DNA of 64,000 nt from Alkalihalobacillus sp. BA299 (GTDB lineage: Bacteria > Bacillota > Bacilli > Bacillales > Bacillaceae_F), in contig NZ_JAFLJM010000004.1 in NCBI RefSeq assembly GCF_017745675.1, positions 248,001 to 312,000 on the forward strand, written 5' to 3'. The notes beneath the pieces are model-generated. The model worked only from the letters and a program-made list of their open reading frames with translations, made no database searches and was not told the DNA's origin. Shown piece after piece: positions 54,529-63,818 of this stretch. Each line of letters opens with the position of its first letter. Position 1 is the first letter of the stretch. The position numbers and the translations under genes are program-made.

Positions 54529-56517
54529 TTAATTTGTATACGTGTATGTATACGTATTATAAAGATCTCCATCGATATACAATTTATAAGAGCCATCTTT
54601 ACTTGGAGTCACAATTAAAGGAATTCGAAATGTCTTTGACTCTGAAATCGTATCATCAAAGAAGACTTTTTCTCCGTCTGTCGTAGCATCTTCATAACGT
54701 ATTAAAATATGCGGTGAATTCCCTTCATCGACTTGGACAGGAAGTACACTTTCAATTGATTTCGTCGGCTCCTTATCATCTTCTACTTCATTGTCTTTTT
54801 CCTCTTCATCCCCACCTTCAGGCTTTTTCGGCTCTGGCCCCTTAGAAACAACGAGTGCCACCTCTGAACCTTTTTTAACCTGTGTAAAGGCACTAGGGGA
54901 TTGGGAAATGATATGATCTTTCTGAACACTATCCGAATGTTCATACGTTACTTTTGCTAATAGGCCTTCGCCATCTAAATATTTGTAAGCTTCTTGTTCT
55001 GTTAACCCACGTAAATGATTAAGAGTAATCATTTGGTCCACACTATATGTTAAGTAAACCGTCGTTTCTTCAGCAATAACTTGAGTGCCTGGTTCTGGAA
55101 CTTGAGTCAGTATTATGCCTGGAGGCTCATCCGATTGTCTTTCCTGATATTCTATATTTTCAAAATCACGAAGAATTCGCTCTGCTCGATCTTTTTGCAT
55201 ACCAATGACTTCAGGCATTTCATCCTTTTCTCTGCCATCACTTACAAACAGCTTCACAGTGCTGCCCACTTTTACAATGGAACCGCCAACAGGATCTTGT
55301 CGTATAACATGATCTTCTGGTACTTCTTCATCATAAAGCCTCTCTTGTTCCACAATAAGACCAAGGTTTTTTAATAGTGCTTCAGCTTCAGCTATATCAT
55401 CACCAATTACATTTGTTACTTCTACTTCATCTACTTTAAAGAGACTTGGAAAAAGTGCAAATGCAGCTACTCCTGAGCCAATCATTAAAAATAATAAAAC
55501 AATTAAAGTTGTTAACCACCGTTTTTTCTTTTTTGGTGGTTGCTGGACTGTCTTATTTTTATCATCTTTATTGACTGATGGTTTAGCTTCAATTGTTTCA
55601 TCTAAGTTTTTAACATCATCATGATCTTTAATGACAGGAATTGCTTTTGTTACATCTTCATCATTTGTAGGAATCATAAATTTTGGTTCATTAACTCGAG
55701 ATGGGTCTAAAGATGTTTCTAAATCTTCCCCCATTTCCATCGCACTTTCATAACGATGAAATGCATCTTTGGCGGTCGAACGTAAAATAATATTTTCAAC
55801 ACTTTGTGGAATCAACCGATTGATTTTTCTCGGAGAAGGAACATCGTTCTGTAAATGCTTTAAGGCAATCGTTACTGCTGTATCTCCAGAGAAAGGAACT
55901 TGTCCAGTAACCATCTCATATAGAACAATACCTAGAGAGTAAATATCAGATTTATACGTAACGACTCCACCTCTTGCTTGTTCAGGTGAAAGGTAATGGA
56001 CTGAACCCATCACAGAATTGGTATGAGTAATTGTTGCACTCGACATCGCTCGCGCAATTCCAAAATCCGTTACTTTAGCATCTCCGGTGGAACTAATAAG
56101 AATGTTATGTGGCTTAATATCTCGATGAACAATATGATTAGCATGGGCGTGCGCAATCGCTGAGGTGACCTGTGACATAATATCAACCGTTTCTTCAAGC
56201 GAAAGTGCACCACGGTCTTGAATCAGTTCTTTTAATGTAGGCCCTTCTACATACTCCATCACGATATAATATAAATCTTCTTCTTCACCTACATCAAAAA
56301 TACTAACGACATTTGGATGTGCCAAGCTTGTAGCTGCTTGAGCTTCACGTCTGAATCGTTTAATAAACTGTTCATCTCTTGAAAACTGTGGTTGTAGTAC
56401 TTTGACTGCAACGATTCGATCGAGAATGACATCACGTGCTTTGTACACATATGCCATCCCACCTCCACCAATCGTTTCTAAAATATGATAACGACCGTTA
56501 ATACGTGTACCTATCAT
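54529..56517 (-). CDS. prkC: Ser/Thr protein kinase PrkC with PASTA repeats
   Basis: Membrane Hanks-type kinase that senses muropeptides and triggers germination in B. subtilis; 662 aa. Kinase domain with GxGGMAYVYKARD loop (LETIGGGGMAYVYKARDVIL), HRDIKPHNILISS catalytic loop and KVTDFGIARAMS; juxtamembrane acidic/Lys region; one membrane helix (LTTLIVLLFLMIGSGVAAFA); then three PASTA repeats (about 365-565) and a C-terminal Ig-like tail. Start ATG 56517 has GGGGGTG 6 nt upstream, inside the end of prpC. Confidence 0.96.
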   Translation of the reverse strand: MIGTRINGRYHILETIGGGGMAYVYKARDVILDRIVAVKVLQPQFSRDEQFIKRFRREAQAATSLAHPNVVSIFDVGEEEDLYYIVMEYVEGPTLKELIQDRGALSLEETVDIMSQVTSAIAHAHANHIVHRDIKPHNILISSTGDAKVTDFGIARAMSSATITHTNSVMGSVHYLSPEQARGGVVTYKSDIYSLGIVLYEMVTGQVPFSGDTAVTIALKHLQNDVPSPRKINRLIPQSVENIILRSTAKDAFHRYESAMEMGEDLETSLDPSRVNEPKFMIPTNDEDVTKAIPVIKDHDDVKNLDETIEAKPSVNKDDKNKTVQQPPKKKKRWLTTLIVLLFLMIGSGVAAFALFPSLFKVDEVEVTNVIGDDIAEAEALLKNLGLIVEQERLYDEEVPEDHVIRQDPVGGSIVKVGSTVKLFVSDGREKDEMPEVIGMQKDRAERILRDFENIEYQERQSDEPPGIILTQVPEPGTQVIAEETTVYLTYSVDQMITLNHLRGLTEQEAYKYLDGEGLLAKVTYEHSDSVQKDHIISQSPSAFTQVKKGSEVALVVSKGPEPKKPEGGDEEEKDNEVEDDKEPTKSIESVLPVQVDEGNSPHILIRYEDATTDGEKVFFDDTISESKTFRIPLIVTPSKDGSYKLYIDGDLYNTYTYTYTN

Positions 56518-56522
56518 AATCG

Positions 56523-57275
56523 TCACCCCCGTTCCTGACGGTCATGAGAATAGTGAACAATCGCAACGGTAATGTTATCTTCTCCTCCACGTTCATTCGC
56601 CATTTCGATAAGTTTTTCTACTTTTTCATTAATGTTTTGACTCATACTCAAAATTTCTTCTAATTCATGATCCATAACTTTATTAGAAAGTCCATCAGAA
56701 CAAAGAAGAATCGCATTATTTTCTTCCCAATCAATCGTTTCAACATCTATTTTTATAGATGGTTCTGTTCCAAGTGCACGAAGAAGAACATTTTTTCTTG
56801 GATGATGCTCTGCTTGTTCTTCTGTAATTTGACCTGTTCGAACCAGTTCATTGACTAATGAATGATCGGAGGTTTTTTGTTGAAAACCACAGTTATTTAG
56901 CAAATACCCACGACTATCACCTACATGCCCTAATGAAACGAATTCCTTTGTACATACTGCAACAACAACTGTTGTACCCATTCCCTGACATTCTCGATTT
57001 TCCTTTGCATGTATAAAAAGGCTTTTATTAACCGCTTGAATTGATTCATTAATCCATGTTTCAACTTCTGTTGGTTTAGACAACTCTGATGTAGATAACC
57101 ACCTATCTTTTAAAATATCATTTGTCATTTGACTTGCTACATCGCCAGCTTGATGTCCCCCCATACCGTCTGCAACAACTGCTAACACTGCACCAGTTGG
57201 GTGTTGGAAAATACCCCCGCTATCTTCGTTATGCGGCCTTACTTTACCAACACTTGAATTAAACGCAAATTTCAT
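56523..57275 (-). CDS. prpC: PP2C phosphatase PrpC
   Basis: Mn2+-dependent phosphatase opposing PrkC; 250 aa. Opening MKFAFNSSVGKVRPHNEDSG, metal motif VVADGMGGHQAGDVASQM, LGHVGDSRGYLLNN, LLCSDGLSNKVMDHEL and GGEDNITVAIVHY. Start ATG 57275 has GAGGTG 8 nt upstream; a longer frame adds a basic stretch not seen in homologues. Its stop is 5 nt from the prkC start. Upstream, rlmN is absent from its usual place. Confidence 0.97.
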   Translation of the reverse strand: MKFAFNSSVGKVRPHNEDSGGIFQHPTGAVLAVVADGMGGHQAGDVASQMTNDILKDRWLSTSELSKPTEVETWINESIQAVNKSLFIHAKENRECQGMGTTVVVAVCTKEFVSLGHVGDSRGYLLNNCGFQQKTSDHSLVNELVRTGQITEEQAEHHPRKNVLLRALGTEPSIKIDVETIDWEENNAILLCSDGLSNKVMDHELEEILSMSQNINEKVEKLIEMANERGGEDNITVAIVHYSHDRQERG

Positions 57276-57440
57276 TTTATACTCACCTCGTCTCCTCTTT
57301 ACGCTCCTTTTCATGGAGCTAACCACATACAGATCAATATTATGACCTTATTCTCTTCAAATCGTTACATTTATCATTCGAGTTTTCAAGATTATTTTAC
57401 CAGCGAACCATTATTCTTTTTGTGACCACTTATGTCATAG

Positions 57441-58790
57441 TTATTGTTTAAGCATAGCTGTAATAAAAAAGCCATCTGTATTAAAATGATGCGGCAAAAT
57501 CGTTAAACTACCTTCTTCTATTTTTGCTTTTTCAGAAATGTGATGAGGTAGACGTTCTATAACTGATGGATCCATAATAAATTCATGATGTTCCTTTAGA
57601 AACCACTGAACGATTTTATCATTTTCTGTACGGTCGATCGTACATGTACTATAAACAAGACGCCCACCTTTTTTTAAAAGAGGAACAACTGCTGATAAGA
57701 TTTCTTTTTGAATTTTTTGGATAGCCTCAATATCTTTGGCATTTTTCGTCCATTTTATATCTGGCTTTCTCCGGATAACACCTAAACCTGAACATGGTGC
57801 GTCAACTAATATCGCATCAAAACTTGCCTTTTCAAAATGTTTACTAGCTTGTCTGGCATCCATCACTTGACCCTGAACGGAATTTAGTTGCAGACGGTTA
57901 CTTAATTGATCGATAAGTTTCACTTTATGCTCATGTAAATCAAGGGCGATTACACGACCTTTATCCTTCATTCGCTCTGCTAAGTGTGTGGACTTTCCTC
58001 CTGGTGCAGCACAACAATCTAATACATCCATCCCTTTTACTGGATCAAGTGCTCTTGCTACGAGCATCGAACTTTCATCTTGGATCGTGATAATCCCGCT
58101 TTTAAATGCTTGCGTATGGGTGGCATTTCCTTTTTTAATAATAAGAGCATCTTCAGAAAGATGACCACGCTTTACCTCAACTCCATCTTCTTGAAGAAGG
58201 TCGATCGCTTCCTCCACAGATGCTAGCGTTTGATTAACTCGTACAGTTACTTGAGGAGGTTGCAAATTTGTTAAACAAATCTGTTCTGCTTCCTCTACCC
58301 CGTACTGTTTAACCAATCTCTTTACTAACCATACCGGATGACTTGTCGCAATCGCTAGTCGAGTTGTTTCATCTTTTATTTCATCAAACGACCGCAACTC
58401 TTGTCTCCTCACATTCCGTAACACTCCATTAATCATTCCTGAAATGCCTTGGTGTCCTCTTCGTTTCGCAATGGTTACAGCTTCATGTACAATCGCTCGG
58501 TCTGGTACTCGATCTAAATACACCATTTGATATAATGATAATTGTAATAATACCCGGACCCAATCATTTAAGTTTTTTACACCTTTTTTAATAAATGGTT
58601 CTAAGTAATAATCGAGAGTATCACGGCGTTGTACGGTTCCATATACGATTTCTGTTAATAATCCAACATCTCTGGGGTCTAAACTTGCTTTATTAACGGT
58701 TTGATTTAAAAGCAAATTGCTATACGCTTGATTTTTTTCGATTTGAAGCAGCACGTCAAGTGCCACTTCACGAATTGTTTTTGGTTTCAT
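57441..58790 (-). CDS. rsmB: 16S rRNA (cytosine-967-C5)-methyltransferase RsmB
   Basis: SAM-dependent m5C methyltransferase; 449 aa. N-terminal NusB-like RNA-binding domain (REVALDVLLQIEKNQAYSNL ... LTEIVYGTVQRRDTLDYYLE) and C-terminal catalytic domain with GMDVLDCCAAPGGKSTHLAE, the motif IV Cys in LVDAPCSGLGVIRRKPDIKW and the nucleophile Cys in LVYSTCTIDRTENDKIVQWF. fmt stops 1 nt upstream, so they are coupled. Confidence 0.96.
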   Translation of the reverse strand: MKPKTIREVALDVLLQIEKNQAYSNLLLNQTVNKASLDPRDVGLLTEIVYGTVQRRDTLDYYLEPFIKKGVKNLNDWVRVLLQLSLYQMVYLDRVPDRAIVHEAVTIAKRRGHQGISGMINGVLRNVRRQELRSFDEIKDETTRLAIATSHPVWLVKRLVKQYGVEEAEQICLTNLQPPQVTVRVNQTLASVEEAIDLLQEDGVEVKRGHLSEDALIIKKGNATHTQAFKSGIITIQDESSMLVARALDPVKGMDVLDCCAAPGGKSTHLAERMKDKGRVIALDLHEHKVKLIDQLSNRLQLNSVQGQVMDARQASKHFEKASFDAILVDAPCSGLGVIRRKPDIKWTKNAKDIEAIQKIQKEILSAVVPLLKKGGRLVYSTCTIDRTENDKIVQWFLKEHHEFIMDPSVIERLPHHISEKAKIEEGSLTILPHHFNTDGFFITAMLKQ

Positions 58791-58791
58791 A

Positions 58792-59727
58792 CTATTCTCC
58801 TAGTTTATCTCCTGTTGTAATACCTGCCCCTCGCAAAAAATGACCGGCAAGCATTCGTTTTTTACCTGCTGGTTGCAGTTCTGTCACTTTTATTGCCACA
58901 TCATTTCCTGTTGCTACAATAAATCCATCATCTTCGATTGCGACGACGGTGCCTGGTATCACTTTTTTTACAGTAGGTACTTTTTGTCCCCACCAAATTT
59001 TCATTGGTTGCCCTCTTAACATCGTAAAAGCAACAGGCCACGGATGAAGCCCACGTATTTGATTGTAAATTTCTTCACCTGTTTTGTTCCAATCAATTTT
59101 CTCTTGATCCCGCGTAATATTTTTAGCAAATGTAACCTCTTCTTCATTTTGCTCAATCGGCTTTATTTCACCTCGAACAAGAGCTGGAATTGTTTCAGAT
59201 AATAATTTCGCCCCTGCTGCACTTAACGTATTATGTAATGAACCGACGTGGTCTTCTTCTTCAATAGGAACAGCTACCTGTGTTAAAATATCTCCTGCAT
59301 CTAGTTTTTCCACCATATACATAATTGTTATTCCTGTTTCTACTTCTCCATCTATTATTGCTTGATGAATAGGCGCTCCCCCACGATATTTAGGTAACAA
59401 TGAGGCGTGGACATTAATACAACCGTATTTTGGTGCTTCTAAAATTTCCCGCGGTAAAATTTGTCCGAATGCAGCTGTAACGATTAAATCTGGCTTTAGT
59501 GAAATCACTTTACCTAGTTCTTCCTGTTCCTTTATTTTTTCAGGTTGTAAGACAGTTAATCCATGTTCTACTGCTTCAACTTTAACGGGAGGTGGTGTTA
59601 GAACTCGCTTTCTTCCTTTAGGACGGTCTGGTTGTGTAACAACACCAACAATTTCATAGCCATCCTCAACTAGCTGGCGTAATACAGGAACGGAAAAATC
59701 CGGTGTACCCATAAAAACAATTTTCAT
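58792..59727 (-). CDS. fmt: Methionyl-tRNA formyltransferase
   Basis: Formylates initiator Met-tRNA using 10-formyl-THF; 311 aa. [40 protein letters not shown] with the catalytic His, [20 protein letters not shown], and the C-terminal OB-fold region ([20 protein letters not shown]). In B. subtilis def (peptide deformylase) sits between priA and fmt; here only 40 nt separate them, so def is elsewhere. Confidence 0.97.
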   Translation of the reverse strand: MKIVFMGTPDFSVPVLRQLVEDGYEIVGVVTQPDRPKGRKRVLTPPPVKVEAVEHGLTVLQPEKIKEQEELGKVISLKPDLIVTAAFGQILPREILEAPKYGCINVHASLLPKYRGGAPIHQAIIDGEVETGITIMYMVEKLDAGDILTQVAVPIEEEDHVGSLHNTLSAAGAKLLSETIPALVRGEIKPIEQNEEEVTFAKNITRDQEKIDWNKTGEEIYNQIRGLHPWPVAFTMLRGQPMKIWWGQKVPTVKKVIPGTVVAIEDDGFIVATGNDVAIKVTELQPAGKKRMLAGHFLRGAGITTGDKLGE

Positions 59728-59767
59728 GTATCTATTTACCTACCTTTCATATATCCAAACACATCTT

Positions 59768-62179
59768 TTACATAAACATTTGTGGATTCATATCTATTGA
59801 AATCAGCAATTCGCCTTGAGCTACCTCTCGACTATAATGCTGTTGAATTTCACGTAATACATTACCAAGTTCTGGTTCATTTTTGTATTTTATCATGCAT
59901 TGATAACGATATCTATCTTTAATCCGAGCAATTGGCGATGCGACCGGGCCGAGTATCGTCGCTTCTTTTGTAAGGTGTTCTTTTATAAAATGAGTAATTT
60001 TTTCTGTTACATGGATAACTTTTGGCAACTCCTGATGAGAGATATTAATTAAAACAATATGATAATACGGCGGATACCCGCTTCCCTTTCTGATAAACAT
60101 CTCTCGTTGAAAAAAAGTAATATAGTCATGATCTTTCACAAGCTCAATACTGTAATGCTCAGGCGTATAGGTTTGAACGATAACTTCTCCAGGTAACTGA
60201 TGTCGACCAGCTCTGCCACTCACTTGAGTTAACAGTTGAAATGTTCTTTCGGAAGAACGAAAGTCAGGTAAATGTAGCATCGTATCTGCTGATAACACGC
60301 CCACCAAAGTGATATTGGGGAAATCAAGCCCTTTTGCAATCATTTGTGTGCCCAAAAGTATATCAGCTTTTCCTTCACCAAACTCTTTCAACAACTTTTG
60401 ATGAGCCCCTTTACGTCTAGTCGTATCTACATCCATACGGATGACACGGGCTTCTGGCAATACTTTCCCTAACTCTTCTTCTACTCGTTGCGTTCCTGTT
60501 CCAAAAAAACGAACGTGCTCACTTGCACATGATGGACAAGTTGTAGGCATTCGTTCTTCATGACCACAATAATGACATTTAAGTGTGTGACTTGTCCTGT
60601 GGTACGTGAATGAAATATCACAATGTTCACACGTTGGTACAAATCCGCAATCACGACACATTACAAATGTAGAGAACCCACGCCGATTTAACAATAGAAC
60701 CATTTGTTCTTTTTTATTTAAGCGATCTTGCATCTTTTCAAATAGTGCACTGGAAAACATCGAGCGATTACCTGCCCTTAATTCTTCACGCATATCGACG
60801 ACTTTAACGGAAGGAAGGGGACCTTTATTGACTCGCTCTCCTAAGGTAAGTAATTCATACCTACCAACTTTAGCTCTTGCAAAGGTTTCTAGCGAAGGTG
60901 TCGCACTACCTAAAACAACGGGACATTGATAATACTTTCCACGAAAAATGGCTACATCTTTGGCATGATATCTTGGCATTTCCTCTTGTTTATAACTACC
61001 TTCATGTTCTTCATCAATAATAATAATGCCTAAATTCTCAAACGGAGCAAAAATGGCCGACCTGGCCCCAACAGCAACATTAACTTCTTTTCGATGAATT
61101 TTTCGCCATTCGTCATATTTTTCGCCTAGCGAAAGACCACTATGAAGAACAGCAACTTGCGAACCAAATCTCCCTTTAAATCTTTCAACCATTTGTGGAG
61201 TCAACGAGATTTCTGGAACGAGCACGATCGCTTCTTTACCTTGAGATAACACTCGGTCAATGACCTGTAAGTAAACTTCAGTTTTTCCACTTCCAGTAAC
61301 CCCATGTAATAAAAAAGTGTGATGAACGTTATTCTCAATTGAATGTAGAATAGGTACCGTCACTTTTTGCTGGTGCTCAGTTAACGGCAACGGTTTTGTT
61401 TGTTCAAAACTCTCATTTATAAATGGATCTCTATAAAACTCTTCATCTTTTTCAATGAGGATTCCTTTATCAACAAGGTTTTTTACTGTTGAACGACTAC
61501 TGCCTGTTAGTTCCATCAAGCGAATTAAAGGAACTTGTCCTACATGGTTAGTAAAATATTGGACAATTGCTTTTTGCTTTTCTGCTCTTTGTGGTATTGT
61601 ATCTACAATCTTAGTTAATTCGTCTTTTGAAAGCGGACAGGCTATCATCCGGTGTGTTTGTTTTTTACCTTTATCTTTCACTGAATATTGAACTTCAAGT
61701 AACCCTTCCTTCACAGCATCCTTTATTAACTTTAATAAGTTTTGATTAGTGTCAACAATGTCATTCCATTTCACTAATGGCTGGTCTAGAAAAAACGGTT
61801 GGAGCGGAGCAGGTAACTGGGAATGGTCTCCAAAGCAATGTAATTGTTTTTCTACTTTTGTTTTTAATGCTGCAGGTAACATCACTTGATATGCTGAAAT
61901 TTTATAAGAAAGTGTTTGATCGGTTAACCAATTCCCAAGTTCAAGAAGCTCTTCTGTTAATACAGGTGTAACATCTAAAATGTCCTTAATTTCTTTTAAA
62001 TTATCAACAGTTGAACTTTCGGTGACCTCAACAACAAAACCTTGTATTGCCCTTGGACCAAATGGAACAACGACTCTCATCCCTTTTTCAATAATATGAT
62101 TCCACTCCGTTGGGATTTGATAATCAAATAAGCGATCGGTTTGTCCACTCGGGACATCGACAACGACCCTCGCAATCAT
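59768..62179 (-). CDS. priA: Primosomal replication restart helicase PriA
   Basis: Reloads the replisome at collapsed forks; 803 aa. N-terminal DNA-binding domain (MIARVVVDVPSGQTDRLFDY), helicase core with Walker A LLHGVTGSGKTEVYLQVIDR, box IIIDEEHEGSYKQEEMPRYH, four zinc-binding Cys pairs in MCRDCGFVPTCEHCDISFTY and CHYCGHEERMPTTCPSC, and TQMIAKGLDFPNITLV, GRAGRHQLPGEV. Overlaps the coaBC stop (ATGA). Confidence 0.97.
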   Translation of the reverse strand: MIARVVVDVPSGQTDRLFDYQIPTEWNHIIEKGMRVVVPFGPRAIQGFVVEVTESSTVDNLKEIKDILDVTPVLTEELLELGNWLTDQTLSYKISAYQVMLPAALKTKVEKQLHCFGDHSQLPAPLQPFFLDQPLVKWNDIVDTNQNLLKLIKDAVKEGLLEVQYSVKDKGKKQTHRMIACPLSKDELTKIVDTIPQRAEKQKAIVQYFTNHVGQVPLIRLMELTGSSRSTVKNLVDKGILIEKDEEFYRDPFINESFEQTKPLPLTEHQQKVTVPILHSIENNVHHTFLLHGVTGSGKTEVYLQVIDRVLSQGKEAIVLVPEISLTPQMVERFKGRFGSQVAVLHSGLSLGEKYDEWRKIHRKEVNVAVGARSAIFAPFENLGIIIIDEEHEGSYKQEEMPRYHAKDVAIFRGKYYQCPVVLGSATPSLETFARAKVGRYELLTLGERVNKGPLPSVKVVDMREELRAGNRSMFSSALFEKMQDRLNKKEQMVLLLNRRGFSTFVMCRDCGFVPTCEHCDISFTYHRTSHTLKCHYCGHEERMPTTCPSCASEHVRFFGTGTQRVEEELGKVLPEARVIRMDVDTTRRKGAHQKLLKEFGEGKADILLGTQMIAKGLDFPNITLVGVLSADTMLHLPDFRSSERTFQLLTQVSGRAGRHQLPGEVIVQTYTPEHYSIELVKDHDYITFFQREMFIRKGSGYPPYYHIVLINISHQELPKVIHVTEKITHFIKEHLTKEATILGPVASPIARIKDRYRYQCMIKYKNEPELGNVLREIQQHYSREVAQGELLISIDMNPQMFM

Positions 62180-63390
62180 TCTCGAGAACTTCCTTTATGA
62201 TGATTTATAACTTCACTGAGAATTTGCTCGGCTACTTCTCGTTTTGTCATTATCGGAAGTTCGATTGTCTCACCATTTTTTTTATAAATCGTTACTCTGT
62301 TCGTATCTCCTTTAAATCCTGCCCCTGCTTCTGTAAGGTTATTAGCTACGATCATATCTAAGTTTTTTCGTTCTAGCTTCCCTTTGGCATACTTTTCGAC
62401 TTTTTCCGTTTCTGCTGCAAATCCAACAAGAATTTGACCCGTTTTCAACTCACCCAATGTTGCTAATATATCTGTTGTTCGTTCAAGCTCTATAACTGCA
62501 TCCCCTGGTTTTTTTTTCATCTTTTCTGTGTGAACCACTTTCGGGCGATAATCGGCAACCGCTGCTGTCTTAATCACGACGTCGGTAGCATCAAAATAAT
62601 CCATCACTGCCTTAAACATATCCTCTGCTGACTGTACGTTAATTCGCGTTGCTCCTTTAGGGGTATCTAGTTGAGTAGGCCCAGAAATAAGAGTAACTGT
62701 AGCGCCGAGTTCTGCTGCTACTTCTGCTAGCTGGTAACCCATTTTGCCAGAAGAGTGGTTTGTAATATAACGTACTGGGTCTATCTTTTCTTGCGTCGGT
62801 CCAGCTGTTATAAGAAAGTTTTTTCCCTTTAGCGGTTCGTAAGCTTGGATTTGAAAAAACTGTTTTAATTGCTCCATGATTTGTTCAGGCTCCGCTAATC
62901 TCCCTTTACCTATGTATCCACAAGCTAAAAAACCTTCATCAGGCTCAATAAACCGATAACCGAATTGACTAAGCGTTTCTAAATTACGATTGACAGCAGG
63001 ATGAGCATACATATGTACATTCATTGCAGGTGCTACAAATACTGGTGCTGTTGTTGCAAGTAACGTCGTAGATATCATATCATCAGCAATCCCATTTGCT
63101 AACTTTCCGATCATATTTGCAGTCGCTGGTGCAATGAGTACAACATCTGCCCAGTCCGCTAAATCGATATGCGCCACACCACTCGGATCTTTTTCATCAA
63201 AAGTATCATTATAAACAGGTTGCCTTGAAAGTGTTTGAAATGTTAAAGGGGTAACGAACTTTTCAGCTGACTTTGTCATCATTACTTTAACCGTAGCACC
63301 TGCTTGTGAAAGCTTACTCGTTAAAGCCGCTGCTTTAAATACCGCTACACCACCTGTCACACAAAGCAAAATATTTTTTCCATTAAACAT
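62176..63390 (-). CDS. coaBC: Bifunctional PPC synthetase/decarboxylase CoaBC (Dfp)
   Basis: Makes 4'-phosphopantetheine from phosphopantothenate and cysteine in CoA synthesis; 404 aa. CoaC half: KNILLCVTGGVAVFKAAALT, APATANMIGKLANGIADDM, VAPAMNVHMYAHPAVNRNLE and the active-site Cys in GFLACGYIGKGRLAEPEQI. CoaB half: FLITAGPTQEKIDPVRYITN, NHSSGKMGYQLAEVAAELGA, TAAVADYRP and GFAAETEKVEKYAKGKLERK. Start ATG 63390 has GGGGGAAG upstream. Confidence 0.97.
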   Translation of the reverse strand: MFNGKNILLCVTGGVAVFKAAALTSKLSQAGATVKVMMTKSAEKFVTPLTFQTLSRQPVYNDTFDEKDPSGVAHIDLADWADVVLIAPATANMIGKLANGIADDMISTTLLATTAPVFVAPAMNVHMYAHPAVNRNLETLSQFGYRFIEPDEGFLACGYIGKGRLAEPEQIMEQLKQFFQIQAYEPLKGKNFLITAGPTQEKIDPVRYITNHSSGKMGYQLAEVAAELGATVTLISGPTQLDTPKGATRINVQSAEDMFKAVMDYFDATDVVIKTAAVADYRPKVVHTEKMKKKPGDAVIELERTTDILATLGELKTGQILVGFAAETEKVEKYAKGKLERKNLDMIVANNLTEAGAGFKGDTNRVTIYKKNGETIELPIMTKREVAEQILSEVINHHKGSSRE

Positions 63391-63410
63391 CAATTCTTCC
63401 CCCTTGTATA

Positions 63411-63562
63411 GAAAAGCGTAAGCGCCTGGTTAGCGACGTAGTCCTTGCGCCCTCCGTATGAGATAAAGGAAACACGGTAAACGTAGTGAGCCGATGTTGA
63501 CTTATCGTAAGGAGGAGTGCGAAGTCCACTAGGCGTTGGGCGCTTGCGCTAGATCGCTTTCG
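63411..63562. repeat. 152-bp GC-rich palindromic repeat
   Basis: Outer arms AAAGCGTAAGCGCC (63413-63426) and GGGCGCTTGCGCT (63538-63550), pairing AGCGtAAGCGCC with GGCGCTTgCGCT, plus GATCGCTTTC. Inside, CCTCCGTATGAGATAA pairs imperfectly with TTATCGTAAGGAGG. It is much richer in GC than its flanks and contains no ORF. I recall this type as widespread in Bacillaceae intergenic regions; that is memory, not search. It lies between rpoZ and coaBC. Confidence 0.7.
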
Positions 63563-63580
63563 AATTTCTTATTTTTTTAA

Positions 63581-63613
63581 GAAAAAACAACCTATTTTAA
63601 GAATAGGTTGTTA
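63581..63613 (-). terminator. gmk-rpoZ terminator
   Basis: AACAACCTATT/AATAGGTTGTT perfect 11-bp stem with a 5-nt loop, followed on the minus strand by TTTTTTC. It overlaps the rpoZ stop codon. Confidence 0.92.
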
Positions 63614-63817
63614 TTTTTCAAGGCGCTCATATTGAAGTTGGTCTGATACGATTTCCTCTAAAGCAACCCCTACTGGCTTATGAGAAACAGGTCTTGCTAC
63701 TAACGGCCCACGGCTTAAATCTTCTTTAATTTCACGTGCACGTTTTGATGATACAGTCACTAATGTATATTTCGAGTCTAACTTATCTAATAATGAATCA
63801 ATTGATGGATAAAGCAT
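63611..63817 (-). CDS. rpoZ: RNA polymerase omega subunit
   Basis: Small RNAP subunit that helps fold beta'; 68 aa. [20 protein letters not shown], then [20 protein letters not shown] and [20 protein letters not shown]. Start ATG 63817 has GGAGG 9 nt upstream, located inside the gmk end, so translation is coupled to gmk. Confidence 0.96.
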   Translation of the reverse strand: MLYPSIDSLLDKLDSKYTLVTVSSKRAREIKEDLSRGPLVARPVSHKPVGVALEEIVSDQLQYERLEK

Positions 63818-63818
63818 G

